From Gammaproteobacteria bacterium (GTDB taxonomy: Bacteria; Pseudomonadota; Gammaproteobacteria; JAJDOJ01), in contig JALVEU010000140.1 in the NCBI GenBank assembly GCA_027030565.1, positions 1 to 33,500 on the forward strand: 33,500 nucleotides of DNA. The letters are read 5' to 3'. Position 1 is the stretch's first letter, and the number at the start of each line of letters is the position of its first letter. The notes below the pieces were generated by a model. That model was not told the DNA's origin. It saw only the letters and a list, made by a program, of their open reading frames with translations, and made no database searches. A program made the translations under genes and the position numbers. Positions 15,529 through 25,683 of this stretch are shown here, in pieces.

Positions 15529-16335
15529 TCAGGACCGCAGCCCAAGCACGTCCTGCATATCGTACAGCCCGGGCTCAGCCCCCATCAGCCAGAGGGCGGC
15601 GCGCACGGCACCCCGCGCGAAGGTCTGGCGACTGGAGGCCTTGTGGGTGATCTCCACCCGCTCGCCATCGGCGGCGAACATCACCGTGTGCTCGCCGACG
15701 ATGTCGCCGGCGCGGATGGTCTCGAAGCCGATGGTCTCGCGATCCCGCGGTCCGGTGACGCCGTGACGCCCGTAGACGGCGCACTCCTGGAGGTCCCGAC
15801 CCAGTGCCCCAGCCACGATTTCCCCCATGCGCAGGGCAGTGCCCGAGGGCGCATCCACCTTGTGCCTGTGGTGGGCCTCGATGATCTCGATGTCGGCATC
15901 CCTGCCGAGCACGCGAGCGGCCATCTCCAGCAACCCGAAGCACAGATTGACCCCTACGCTCATGTTCGGCGCCTGCACGATGGGAATGTACCGCGCAGCG
16001 GCGGCGATACGTTCCCGGTGTGTCTCTTCAAGCCCCGTGGTCCCGATGACGAGCGCCTTGCCGGCGGTCTCGCAGAACGCCACGTGGTCCATGGTGGCCT
16101 CGGGGGTGGTGAAATCGATGACCACGTCGAAGGCCCGATCCACGGCGGCCAGTCCGTGGACGATCTCCACGCCAAGCCTGCCGACTCCGGCCACCTGGCC
16201 TGCGTCGGCCCCGAGCAGGCTGCTGCCGGAGGCCTCGGTGGCCCCCACGAGCTCGGCACCTTCGGTGGCCCGGACCGCCTCCACCAGGGCCCGGCCCATG
16301 CGACCTCCAGCACCGGTCACCACGATTCTCGTCAT
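15529..16335 (-). CDS. dapB: 4-hydroxy-tetrahydrodipicolinate reductase
   Basis: This 268-residue cytoplasmic enzyme of lysine and diaminopimelate biosynthesis reduces the DapA product with NAD(P)H. The nucleotide-binding motif GAGGRMGR is at 8-15, and the catalytic/signature block EAHHRHKVDAPSGTA is at 153-167 with His155/156 and Lys159. The length is normal for the family. The ATG at 16335 follows GGAGGGAAG, a strong ribosome binding site; an open frame 8 codons longer has none. The gene follows dnaJ after 131 bases, an order common in gammaproteobacteria, so it may be partly cotranscribed with the chaperone genes. Confidence 0.96.
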   Translation of the reverse strand: MTRIVVTGAGGRMGRALVEAVRATEGAELVGATEASGSSLLGADAGQVAGVGRLGVEIVHGLAAVDRAFDVVIDFTTPEATMDHVAFCETAGKALVIGTTGLEETHRERIAAAARYIPIVQAPNMSVGVNLCFGLLEMAARVLGRDADIEIIEAHHRHKVDAPSGTALRMGEIVAGALGRDLQECAVYGRHGVTGPRDRETIGFETIRAGDIVGEHTVMFAADGERVEITHKASSRQTFARGAVRAALWLMGAEPGLYDMQDVLGLRS

Positions 16336-16466
16336 CTTCCCTCCCACTCTCACCCCCATCGATCACAACGGGGACGCAGCAGACCTGCAGCGCGGGCCAG
16401 GCACCGATGCAGGATGCATCTCCCCATTTATGCCAACGGCTCCGCGTTCTGCGTGCGAAATCCCCC

Positions 16467-17612
16467 TCAGCCCGAGATGCGCTGCTTGATTTCGTCGAAG
16501 AAATGTTTCACGCCGTCCAGCCACCCGTGGGCTCGGGGGCTGTGGCGCCTGCCACCCCGGCGCATGGTCTCGTCCAGTTCTTCCAGGAGCTCGCGCTGGC
16601 GGCGGGTCAGGTTCACCGGCGTCTCCACGACCACCGTGCAGATGAGATCTCCTGCCGGCCCACCACGCACCGGCCGTACACCCTTGCCTCGCATACGGAA
16701 CTGCTTGCCGGACTGGGTTCCCTCGGGGATCTTGAGCAACACCCGACCCTCCAGTGTGGGAACCTCCACCTCCCCGCCCAGGGCGGCCGTGGTGATGGAA
16801 ACCGGCACCTCACAGAGCAGATCGTTGCCCTCGCGGTGGAACAGCGGATGCGGCCTGACCCGCACCTGTACGTACAGGTCTCCCGGCGGACCGCCATTCT
16901 CTCCGGGCTCCCCTTCGCCGGCCAGGCGTACACGGTCACCGCTGTCCACGCCCGGCGGGATGCGCACGGCCAGGGTCCGCTCCTCACGCACGTAGCCGCT
17001 GCCCCGGCAGGCGCGACACGGCTCCCGCACGACCCGTCCAGAACCACCGCAGTGCGGGCAGGTCTGCTGCACCGAGAAGAACCCCTGCTGCATGCGCACC
17101 TGTCCCACCCCACCGCAGGTGGGGCAGGCCTCCGGCGCGGTGCCCGGGGCCGCACCCGTTCCGTGGCACACCTCACACACCGCCTTGGAAGGGACCCGGA
17201 TCTTGACCTCGGTACCGAAGACGGCCTCCTCCAGGCTCAGCTCCACGGTGAACTGCAGGTCCGAACCGCGGCGCGCACGGCGCGTGCTCCCACGCGCACC
17301 ACCGCCGAAGATGTCTCCGAAGATGTCCTCGAAGATGTCTCCGAAACCGCCGCGGAATCCACCGCCACCGAAGCCCCCGCCCGCCCCCGGAGCCTCCGTA
17401 TGGCCGAACTGGTCGTAGGCGGCGCGTTTCCGGGAGTCGGACAGGCAGGCATACGCCTCCTGGATCTCTTTGAAGCGTGCCTCGGCTTCGGGGTTATCGG
17501 GATTGCGGTCGGGGTGATACTTCATGGCCAGCCGGCGATAGGCCTTCTTGATCTCGGCCTCGCTGGCCGTGCGCGACACGCCCAGAATCTCGTAGTAGTC
17601 CTTCTTCGCCAT
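16467..17612 (-). CDS. dnaJ: Chaperone DnaJ (Hsp40)
   Basis: This 381-residue type I J-protein stimulates DnaK ATPase and delivers unfolded substrates. The J domain (1-70) has the HPD motif (about 33-35). A Gly/Phe-rich linker (about 75-105) includes repeats of the form FGDIFEDIFGDIFG. The zinc domain has four CxxCxGxG-type repeats (CEVCHGTG, CPTCGGVG, CPHCGGSG, CRACRGSG), and the substrate-binding C-terminal domains follow. All key elements are intact. It lies 121 bases after dnaK, with a terminator-like hairpin in between. Confidence 0.97.
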   Translation of the reverse strand: MAKKDYYEILGVSRTASEAEIKKAYRRLAMKYHPDRNPDNPEAEARFKEIQEAYACLSDSRKRAAYDQFGHTEAPGAGGGFGGGGFRGGFGDIFEDIFGDIFGGGARGSTRRARRGSDLQFTVELSLEEAVFGTEVKIRVPSKAVCEVCHGTGAAPGTAPEACPTCGGVGQVRMQQGFFSVQQTCPHCGGSGRVVREPCRACRGSGYVREERTLAVRIPPGVDSGDRVRLAGEGEPGENGGPPGDLYVQVRVRPHPLFHREGNDLLCEVPVSITTAALGGEVEVPTLEGRVLLKIPEGTQSGKQFRMRGKGVRPVRGGPAGDLICTVVVETPVNLTRRQRELLEELDETMRRGGRRHSPRAHGWLDGVKHFFDEIKQRISG

Positions 17613-17632
17613 AATGGTCCGTCAGACACACC

Positions 17633-17663
17633 AAAAGGCCCGGCCCCTCACCGGGGCCGGACC
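17633..17663 (-). terminator. Terminator/attenuator hairpin between dnaK and dnaJ
   Basis: On the minus strand an 11-bp stem (17653-17663 with 17637-17647, one G-U pair) closes a 5-base loop and is followed by TTTT. A second 7-bp hairpin (17680-17696) lies just upstream. Such a signal would lower dnaJ relative to dnaK. Confidence 0.6.
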
Positions 17664-17733
17664 ACACGTAGCCCGCTCTGCCCGCCAGAGGCGGGCGCTG
17701 CGGTGGGAACATCCGGCGCCGGCCGGAGACCCG

Positions 17734-19686
<1,953 letters not shown>

Positions 19687-19805
19687 CGTTGTTCTCCACG
19701 CCTCTCGAATCTGAAAAATTTTCCGAAAATCTGCTTGCAGACATGGGGGCGCGACCGCCCCCTTTCAACCAGTGCCGCTCTGTCCTCGCCCGGGGATCCC
19801 GCCGC

Positions 19806-20387
19806 TCACCCCGTCTCGGGGGGCTTGGAGACGATCACCATGGCCGGACGCAGCAGACGGTCGTTCAGCCGATAGCCCTTCTGCACCACCGTGAGCACCG
19901 TGTTGGGGGGCAGTTCGGCGTTCTCCTGGATGGACATGGCCTGATGCAGCTCCGGATCGAAGGGTTCCCCGAGTGGGTTGACCTCCTGCACGTTGAACTT
20001 TTGCAACACCTGCCCGAGCATCTTCAGGGTCAGCTCCATGCCCTCGCGCAATTTCTCCGCATCCACGTGCTCTGTGGCATGCCCCAGGCCCAGTTCCAGG
20101 CTGTCGACCACCGGCAGGAGCTCGCCGATGAACTTCTCCAGACCGTACTTGTGTGCCTGGGCCACATCACGCTCGCTGCGCTTGCGCAGATTGTCCAGGT
20201 CGGCCTGGGCACGCACCAGCTGGTTCCAGGTCTCCTCGGCCCGCCTGCGCGCGGCCTCGAGCTCCTCGCGCAACCGCTCAATCTCCTGGACCTCCGTCTC
20301 CTCTGTGCCCGTGCCGCTCTCGGCCGCCGGCGAGGCTCCGGCCTGCACTTCTTCGGCGATACGCTCGTTCTCGTGCTGTTGACTCAT
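19806..20387 (-). CDS. grpE: Nucleotide exchange factor GrpE
   Basis: This 193-residue co-chaperone releases ADP from DnaK. An acidic, disordered N-terminus (to about 35) precedes a long coiled coil (about 35-90, ERLREELEAARRRAEETWNQ-like), followed by the C-terminal beta domain with GEPFDPELHQAMS and the terminal KGYRLNDRLLRPAMVIVSK block typical of GrpE. The ATG at 20387 follows GGAGCGACC; the frame is open upstream, but that region holds the sigma-32 promoter. It is the first gene after that promoter. Confidence 0.96.
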   Translation of the reverse strand: MSQQHENERIAEEVQAGASPAAESGTGTEETEVQEIERLREELEAARRRAEETWNQLVRAQADLDNLRKRSERDVAQAHKYGLEKFIGELLPVVDSLELGLGHATEHVDAEKLREGMELTLKMLGQVLQKFNVQEVNPLGEPFDPELHQAMSIQENAELPPNTVLTVVQKGYRLNDRLLRPAMVIVSKPPETG

Positions 20388-20466
20388 GGTCGCTCCATAG
20401 CGCAACTGGGTTGAATCCGTAAACCGACCCCGCCGGTTGTACGGGGTGCCCGAATGCATTCGAGCG

Positions 20467-20495
20467 ACATGGGGCTGGACCGACGGCATTTCAAG
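20467..20495 (-). promoter_or_regulatory. Sigma-32 heat-shock promoter for grpE-dnaK
   Basis: On the minus strand CTTGAAA (20489-20495) and CCCCATGT (20467-20474) are spaced by 14 bases, a near-perfect match to the RpoH consensus (CTTGAAA, CCCCATnT). It lies about 80 bases before the grpE ATG. The remainder of the 20388-20561 gap shows nothing else recognisable. Confidence 0.85.
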
Positions 20496-20561
20496 GGATG
20501 TGCGGCCCGCCCGACGCCGTGCTCATCGATCGTGCCCCGCCCCTGCCCATACCGTTCCGGT

Positions 20562-21623
20562 TCACGCGCTGAGCGCCTCGCCCAGCAACCGTGCCGTGGC
20601 GTCCACCACGGGGATGACGCGTTCGTAGTGCATGCGCGTCGGTCCGATCACACCGAGCACCCCCACGATATCACCTCCGACACGGTAGGGCGCGGAGACC
20701 ACGCTGCAGCCGGCCAGCGCGTCGTACCCCGACTCCTGACCGATGAAGATCTGTACACCCTCGGCCTCGATGCACTTGTCCAGCAGTTCCAGGATCTCGC
20801 GCTTCTCCGTGAACGCCTCGAACAGCTGGCGGAGCTTCTCCACATCGGAGAGCTCGGCGTAACGCATGAGATGGGTCTGCCCCATCATCACGAAGTCCTC
20901 CGGATCGCGCAGGGTCTCCGCGAAGACCTTGTCCCCGAGCTCGGCAGCCGTACAGGCGAGCCGGTCCATGTCGCGACGCATGCAGTCCAGATCCTCCACG
21001 ATGCGGGCCCGCACCGCCTGCAGGTCCATGCCCGAGAAACGCTCGTTGAGGAACGCCGCCGCACGCTCCAGTGCCTCGCGCGAATAGGGCCGCTCCAGCT
21101 CGATAATGAGGTTCTGTACTTCGTGGGGTTCCAGCACCAGCACCACCAGGACCTTGCCACCGCTCAGCTCCAGGAACTCGATGCGGCGCAGAACGGCGTG
21201 CTCGGCCCGTGGCACCGTCACCAGACCCGCCAGCTGCGTGACCCGTGACAGCAGGGTCGAAGCCCGCTCCACCAGCTCATGGGGACCCTGTCCCGGACCG
21301 AGCACGTCCCGGAACTCCTCCATCAGCGCTTCGTCCAGGGGACGCACCTCGATCATGCGATCGACGAACAGACGGTATCCCAGCACCGTGGGCACACGGC
21401 CGGCCGAGGTGTGCGGCGAACGCACCAACCCCATCTCCTCCAGATCGGCCATGACGTTGCGTACCGTGGCCGGGCTGAGATCCAGCCCCGAGGCTCGCGC
21501 GAGTGTCCGCGAGCCCACCGGCAGTCCCTCACGGATATATTGCTCGACCAGCACGCGGAGCAGATGCTCGGCACGCTGCGTCAATTCGATCTGGAGTGCC
21601 CGTTCCTCCATGGGGGAAACCAT
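20562..21623 (-). CDS. hrcA: Heat-inducible transcription repressor HrcA
   Basis: This 353-residue repressor binds CIRCE operators and is activated for binding by GroEL in known systems. It has an N-terminal winged-helix domain with the block GSRTLARASGLDLSPATVRNVMADLEEMGLV (about 38-68), then a GAF-like dimerisation domain with the terminal GVLGVIGPTRMHYERVIPVVD block typical of the family. The length is normal. Start is the ATG at 21623; a second in-frame ATG four codons on is possible, and neither has a strong ribosome binding site. A CIRCE operator lies 24 bases upstream. It sits upstream of grpE on the same strand, separated by 174 bases that carry the grpE promoter. Confidence 0.96.
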   Translation of the reverse strand: MVSPMEERALQIELTQRAEHLLRVLVEQYIREGLPVGSRTLARASGLDLSPATVRNVMADLEEMGLVRSPHTSAGRVPTVLGYRLFVDRMIEVRPLDEALMEEFRDVLGPGQGPHELVERASTLLSRVTQLAGLVTVPRAEHAVLRRIEFLELSGGKVLVVLVLEPHEVQNLIIELERPYSREALERAAAFLNERFSGMDLQAVRARIVEDLDCMRRDMDRLACTAAELGDKVFAETLRDPEDFVMMGQTHLMRYAELSDVEKLRQLFEAFTEKREILELLDKCIEAEGVQIFIGQESGYDALAGCSVVSAPYRVGGDIVGVLGVIGPTRMHYERVIPVVDATARLLGEALSA

Positions 21624-21647
21624 CGTCCGTCGGCGACATCCGCTAAT

Positions 21648-21674
21648 TTAGCACTCAAAAACCACAAGTGCTAA
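21648..21674. promoter_or_regulatory. CIRCE operator (HrcA binding site)
   Basis: The left half TTAGCACTC (21648-21656) is a perfect match to CIRCE, followed by 9 bases and the right half AAGTGCTAA (21666-21674), which is one base off GAGTGCTAA. It lies between hrcA and its candidate promoter, so hrcA is autorepressed. No CIRCE is seen before grpE. Confidence 0.92.
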
Positions 21675-21681
21675 CGATCTC

Positions 21682-21710
21682 ATAATGAGGGTGCTCAACC
21701 CGTGACACAA
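21682..21710 (-). promoter_or_regulatory. Candidate sigma-70 promoter for hrcA
   Basis: On the minus strand TTGTGT (21705-21710) and CATTAT (21682-21687) are spaced by 17 bases. Transcription would start a few bases later, at or just before the CIRCE operator, which is the expected geometry for HrcA repression. The hexamer matches are moderate. Confidence 0.45.
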
Positions 21711-21772
21711 GCCCAGTCAGGGGCGGTCGGTGCGCTTCCCCCGACACGCCGTGTTCAGAGTAGAATCAGCGG

Positions 21773-22645
21773 ATGCCCGTCTTCCGCACGATACTCCTCG
21801 TCAGTAAACCGGGCGATCCTACCCTGCGTTCAACCTTGGAAACCCTGTGGTCTTTTCTCGAGCGCCGGGGCTGCCGCGTGTTGCTCGACCCGTCGGCCTG
21901 CACCCTGCTGCAGGCGCAGGGTCGCGCCCCTTGTACCCATGGCGAGACACCCCCTCCCGATCTCGTGCTGGCCGTGGGCGGCGACGGCACCCTGCTCCAC
22001 GCCGCACGTCGTTTCGTGGACCGAGGCGTCCCCCTGGCGGGTGTCAACCGGGGCCGGCTGGGCTTCCTGGCCGACATCTCCCCGGATGAGATGCTGGAAC
22101 GCCTGGAGGAAATCCTCTCCGGTCAGTATCAAGAGGATCAGCGCACCATGCTCTGCGGCCGCGTGTTGCGAGACGGCACGGAGATCCTGAGCAACTCCGC
22201 CCTCAACGACGTCGTGCTCCATGCACGCCGCAGCGTGCGCATGATCAGTTTCGACGTCTACGTGGGCGGCCGGCTCCTGGCGCGCCAGAACGCCGACGGC
22301 ATCGTGGTCGCCACCCCCACCGGATCCACCGCCTATGCCCTGTCGGGCGGGGGCCCCATCCTGCATCCCGACGTGGCGGCCTTGACCCTGGTACCCATCT
22401 GCCCACACACCCTGAGCAACCGGCCGATCGTCATCGACGACCGTTCTCGACTGGGACTGACCCTATGTCCCGACAACACCGTGCCGGCGGTGGTGTCCTT
22501 CGACGGGCAGGTGGACTGCGACCTGGAACCAGGGGACTGCGTCGAGGTGTGGCTCAAGGAGGCCCGGCTGCGACTCATCCAACCGCTGAACCTGGATTAC
22601 TTCGAGATCCTGCGCGCCAAGCTCAAGTGGAGCGAGCTGCCCTAG
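21773..22645 (+). CDS. nadK: NAD kinase
   Basis: This 290-residue enzyme phosphorylates NAD to NADP. The hallmark GGDGT is at 69-73, followed by the NDVVLH block (the NE/D motif) near 145 and the glycine-rich GSTAYALSGGGPI segment (about 180), all typical of bacterial NadK. The length is normal. It diverges from hrcA and is followed 19 bases later by recN, a common pairing. The ATG has no clear ribosome binding site, and a TAGAAT hexamer ends 6 bases before it, so the transcript may be leaderless. Confidence 0.96.
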   Translation: MPVFRTILLVSKPGDPTLRSTLETLWSFLERRGCRVLLDPSACTLLQAQGRAPCTHGETPPPDLVLAVGGDGTLLHAARRFVDRGVPLAGVNRGRLGFLADISPDEMLERLEEILSGQYQEDQRTMLCGRVLRDGTEILSNSALNDVVLHARRSVRMISFDVYVGGRLLARQNADGIVVATPTGSTAYALSGGGPILHPDVAALTLVPICPHTLSNRPIVIDDRSRLGLTLCPDNTVPAVVSFDGQVDCDLEPGDCVEVWLKEARLRLIQPLNLDYFEILRAKLKWSELP

Positions 22646-22664
22646 CGCCCGGCTTCCCACGGCC

Positions 22665-24329
22665 ATGCTCACCCGGATCACGCTACGCGACTTCGCCATC
22701 TTCCAGGCCCTGGAGCTGGAGCCCGGGGCGGGGATGAACGTGTTCACCGGCGAGACCGGTGCGGGCAAGTCTCTGGTGGTGACGGCCCTGGGACTGGTGC
22801 TGGGCGATCGCGCCACACGCGGCACCGTGCGCGCCGGTGCCGCCCGCGCCGACCTGGCCGTGGAGTTCACGCTGGAGGCCGCCCCCGGAGCCCGCCGCTG
22901 GCTGGCCGAGCGCGATCTCGACCAGGAGGACACCTGCCTGTTGCGCCGGGTGATCACCCGTGAAGGTCGCTCCCGAGCCTACATCAACGGCGTCCCCATG
23001 CCGCTGCAGGCCGTGCGCGAGCTGGGAGAACAACTCGTGGACATCCAGGGACAACACGCCCATCAGGCCCTGCTGCGGCCCGGCATGCAACGCCGCCTGC
23101 TGGACGAGTTCGCCGGTCATGACACCCTCTTGGAAGAAGCGGGTGCCCGCTATGCGCAATGGCGCCGGCTGCACGACCGGCTCCAGGATACGGACCGTCG
23201 AGCCGGTGAGATCCGCGACCGCAAGGCACTGCTCGGCTTCCAGATCCGCGAACTGGAGACCCTGGGGCTGCGCGCAGGGGAGTATGCCGAGCTGGACGCC
23301 GAGCAGACGCGGCTCGCCAACGCCGAGTCGGTGCGCGAACAGACCTGGGAGGCGGCCCAGGCACTGTACGACGCCGACAGGGACACCCTCTACGAGCGAC
23401 TGGCCCACATCGCCTCCGGGCTGCGTGAGGCGGCAACGTCCCATCCCGCACTGGGTGACTCGGCCGAGGTCGCCGAAGGTCTGGCTATCCAGGCCCAGGA
23501 ACTGGCCGCTGCGCTGCGCCAGTACGCCGAGACGCTGGAGAGCGATCCGGAACGCCTGGCACAGGTGGACGAACGCCTTCGGGCCATTCACGACCTTGCT
23601 CGCAAGTACGCGGTGGAGCCCGAGGCCCTACCGGAACTGCACCACCGGCTCAAGCGTGAGCTGGCGGAACTGGAATCGCCGGAGTACGACGTCGACACAC
23701 TGCGCACCGCCCTGCGCGAGGCCGAAGAACGCCTGGACGAGACCTGCGAACGCCTATCGCGGGCGCGCCGAGCAGCGGCACAGCGGCTCGCCGAGCAGGC
23801 CGCCGGACATCTGGCCGCGCTGGGGATGCCCGAAACTGAGCTGGAGATCCGCGTCACACCGCGGGGCCCCGAAGGCCGCGGCCCCCAGGGCTGGGACGAA
23901 GTACGAATGTACATCCGCACCAACCCGGGGCAGCCCCCGGGCCCGCTGGAGACAGTGGCCTCGGGGGGCGAGCTCTCGCGCATCAGTCTGGCGGTGCGGC
24001 TGGCGGCCGTGGACGCCTTGCCTCTGCCCACGCTGGTGTTCGACGAGGTGGACACTGGTATCGGGGGCGCGGTGGCCGAGGCGGTGGGCCAGCGCCTGAA
24101 ACAGCTCGCCGGCTCGCGTCAGGTCCTGTGCGTCACGCACCTGCCGCAGGTGGCCGCGCAGGGTGACCACCACTTCCGCGTCCGCAAGGAAAAGGCCGAG
24201 CAGGGCGTGGCCACCCGTGTGGAGCATCTGGACCCCGATGGGCGGGTCCAGGAGATCGCCCGCATGCTTGGAGGCCGTCGGGTCACGCAGCGCGCCCTGG
24301 AGCATGCACGCGAGATGCTCGGCCGCTGA
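22665..24329 (+). CDS. recN: DNA repair protein RecN
   Basis: This 554-residue SMC-like ATPase acts in double-strand break repair. The Walker A motif GETGAGKS is at 29-36; long coiled-coil arms (about 155-370) are rich in Glu, Arg and Leu. The ABC signature region SGGELSRISLA lies near 430, and Walker B reads TLVFDEVDTGIGG with the following CVTHLPQVAA switch region. All elements are intact and the length is standard. It lies just after nadK on the same strand and converges with fur, 50 bases away. No clear LexA box was seen upstream, in keeping with reading from the nadK promoter. Confidence 0.97.
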   Translation: MLTRITLRDFAIFQALELEPGAGMNVFTGETGAGKSLVVTALGLVLGDRATRGTVRAGAARADLAVEFTLEAAPGARRWLAERDLDQEDTCLLRRVITREGRSRAYINGVPMPLQAVRELGEQLVDIQGQHAHQALLRPGMQRRLLDEFAGHDTLLEEAGARYAQWRRLHDRLQDTDRRAGEIRDRKALLGFQIRELETLGLRAGEYAELDAEQTRLANAESVREQTWEAAQALYDADRDTLYERLAHIASGLREAATSHPALGDSAEVAEGLAIQAQELAAALRQYAETLESDPERLAQVDERLRAIHDLARKYAVEPEALPELHHRLKRELAELESPEYDVDTLRTALREAEERLDETCERLSRARRAAAQRLAEQAAGHLAALGMPETELEIRVTPRGPEGRGPQGWDEVRMYIRTNPGQPPGPLETVASGGELSRISLAVRLAAVDALPLPTLVFDEVDTGIGGAVAEAVGQRLKQLAGSRQVLCVTHLPQVAAQGDHHFRVRKEKAEQGVATRVEHLDPDGRVQEIARMLGGRRVTQRALEHAREMLGR

Positions 24330-24379
24330 GATGCAGGCTCACCCGCCGGCCCAGGGCGTCCACCCCCGGAGGGAGGGCC

Positions 24380-24802
24380 TCAACTCTCGCTTGCCGATTC
24401 GTCGTCGATGAACTCGCCGTACAGGATCAGGGAGTGATCGCGGATCCGGAAGCCGTGCGCCTTGGCGATCTCCTGCTGGCGCTTTTCGATGATCTCGTCG
24501 TAGAACTCGACGACACGGCCGGTGCGGCTGCAGACCATGTGGTCGTGGTGGGTTCCCCGGTCGAGTTCAAACACCGCTTGCCCACCCTCGAAGTGCAGCC
24601 GATTGACCAGGCCGGCAGCCTCGAACTGGGTGAGCACCCGGTAGATGGTGGCCAGACCGATCTGTTCACCCTCCTCGAGCAGCTTCCGGTAGATGTCCTC
24701 GGCGGTCAGGTGGTGCTCCGGGGCTCGCTCCAGGATCTCGAGGATCTTCATCCTCGGATGTGTCACCTTCAAGCCCGCCTTCTTCAGGTCTTGTGTCTCC
24801 AT
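24380..24802 (-). CDS. fur: Ferric uptake regulator Fur
   Basis: This 140-residue metal-dependent repressor of iron genes has an N-terminal winged helix with LTAEDIYRKL and the recognition region GLATIYRVLTQFEAAGLV (about 49-66), then a dimerisation domain with the metal motif HHDHMVC (85-91). The second Cys of the structural CxxC found in E. coli Fur is replaced (C91-S-R-T94), as also recalled for Pseudomonas Fur. The ATG at 24802 follows GGGAGCCGTCTC. It diverges from bamE across 144 bases, the arrangement known in Pseudomonas (omlA-fur). Confidence 0.96.
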   Translation of the reverse strand: METQDLKKAGLKVTHPRMKILEILERAPEHHLTAEDIYRKLLEEGEQIGLATIYRVLTQFEAAGLVNRLHFEGGQAVFELDRGTHHDHMVCSRTGRVVEFYDEIIEKRQQEIAKAHGFRIRDHSLILYGEFIDDESASES

Positions 24803-24942
24803 GAGACGGCTCCCGATCCTCAGACTCTGCCGGCCGATACGCAGGCCACCGATACGGATAGAATGGCGTCGGCATCGCCCCGGGGCTGATACGCGCAGCC
24901 CCGCCCGGCGAAACCGCCACCGCTCACATGACTTCCGCATGC

Positions 24943-24961
24943 GATTATGAGAAAGATTCTC
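24943..24961. promoter_or_regulatory. Fur-box-like sequence overlapping the bamE start codon
   Basis: The 19 bases match the classical Fur box at 14 of 19 positions, and the inner 7-1-7 repeat TGAGAAA-G-ATTCTCA (24948-24962) is symmetric at 6 of 7 positions. It covers the bamE ATG (24947) and first codons. It could be chance, since Met-Arg-Lys-Ile-Leu codons generate much of it. Confidence 0.5.
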
Positions 24962-25330
24962 AATTTTTTCATCCCCGTATGGGTGGGGGTCACCTGCGCT
25001 GGCTGCAGCTGGTCCTGGGACTATGCGCGGGATCTGTTCAGCATCCACCGCATCGACGTCCAGCAGGGCAACGCGCTGGAGGAGGACGAGATCGCCCTGC
25101 TGCGCGAGGGCATGACCCCGGAGCAGGTCCGTTTCCTCCTGGGCACGCCGCTGGTGACCGATCCGTTTCGTCCCCAACGCTGGGACTATGTGTACTACTT
25201 CCGTCCCGGGAGCCGCAAGCCGGTCCTGCGCCGGGTCACGGTGTTCTTCGAAGGTGGCGAGGTGGTGCGGATCGAAAAGCAGGGACTGGACGAAATGCAC
25301 CCTGCACAGGGCGCGTCGCCCGAAGGCTGA
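24947..25330 (+). CDS. bamE: Outer membrane assembly lipoprotein BamE (SmpA/OmlA)
   Basis: This 127-residue lipoprotein of the Bam complex helps fold beta-barrel proteins into the outer membrane. A basic start and hydrophobic stretch lead to an atypical lipobox CAGC (Cys20). The mature part has the family block LREGMTPEQVRFLLGTPLVTDPF and WDYVYYFRPG, diagnostic of BamE. It is divergent to fur, and its stop lies 2 bases from the stop of the convergent rnfH. A TAGAAT hexamer at 24859-24864 could be its -10. A Fur-box-like sequence covers its start codon. Confidence 0.93.
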   Translation: MRKILNFFIPVWVGVTCAGCSWSWDYARDLFSIHRIDVQQGNALEEDEIALLREGMTPEQVRFLLGTPLVTDPFRPQRWDYVYYFRPGSRKPVLRRVTVFFEGGEVVRIEKQGLDEMHPAQGASPEG

Positions 25331-25332
25331 AC

Positions 25333-25683
25333 TCAGCGCCCTCCGGCGCCTTTCTTCATGGGCTTGCCGGCGGCGGCACGTTTGCGGCGGATCTCCTTGG
25401 GGTCGGCGATGAGCGGCCGATAGATCTCCACCCGATCATGGGCACGCAACGCGCGGTTCAAAGGCACCACCTTGCCGAAGATTCCCACCTTGTTGGTGCG
25501 TCCCAGGTCGATTTCGGGAAACTCACCGAGGATGCCCGAGGCGCGAATCGCCTGCTCGACGGTGGTCCCCTCGGGTACGTCCAGCTCCACGATCAGCTGG
25601 CGCTCGGGCTTCGCGTAGGCGACCTCCACCGGGATCATTCGAGGCGGCGGCCGCCGGGTCGGAGAATGCTCAGGACTTTCCAT
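25333..25683 (-). CDS. rnfH: RnfH/UPF0125 family protein
   Basis: The product has about 116 residues with a ubiquitin-like beta-grasp fold inferred from the family (MIPVEVAYAKPERQ, then EGTTVEQAIRASGIL, KVGIFGKVV and DRVEIYRPLIADPKEIRRKRA). The last block, ending in a basic Lys/Arg-rich tail, is diagnostic. Its function is unclear despite the name; it is usually found beside ratA. ATG at 25683 with GAGG just upstream overlaps the ratA stop by 14 nt. An internal ATG at 25638 would give a product closer to the domain start. Confidence 0.92.
   Translation of the reverse strand: MESPEHSPTRRPPPRMIPVEVAYAKPERQLIVELDVPEGTTVEQAIRASGILGEFPEIDLGRTNKVGIFGKVVPLNRALRAHDRVEIYRPLIADPKEIRRKRAAAGKPMKKGAGGR

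Noticed and set aside
16336..16466. Regulatory element in the dnaJ-dapB gap (short inverted repeat GATGCA/TGCATC)
   Set aside because: A 6-bp stem with no T-run and no promoter hexamers is within chance.
24380..24802. Loss of a structural zinc site in Fur as a novelty
   Set aside because: The missing second Cys of CxxC is also recalled for Pseudomonas Fur, so it is a known variant.
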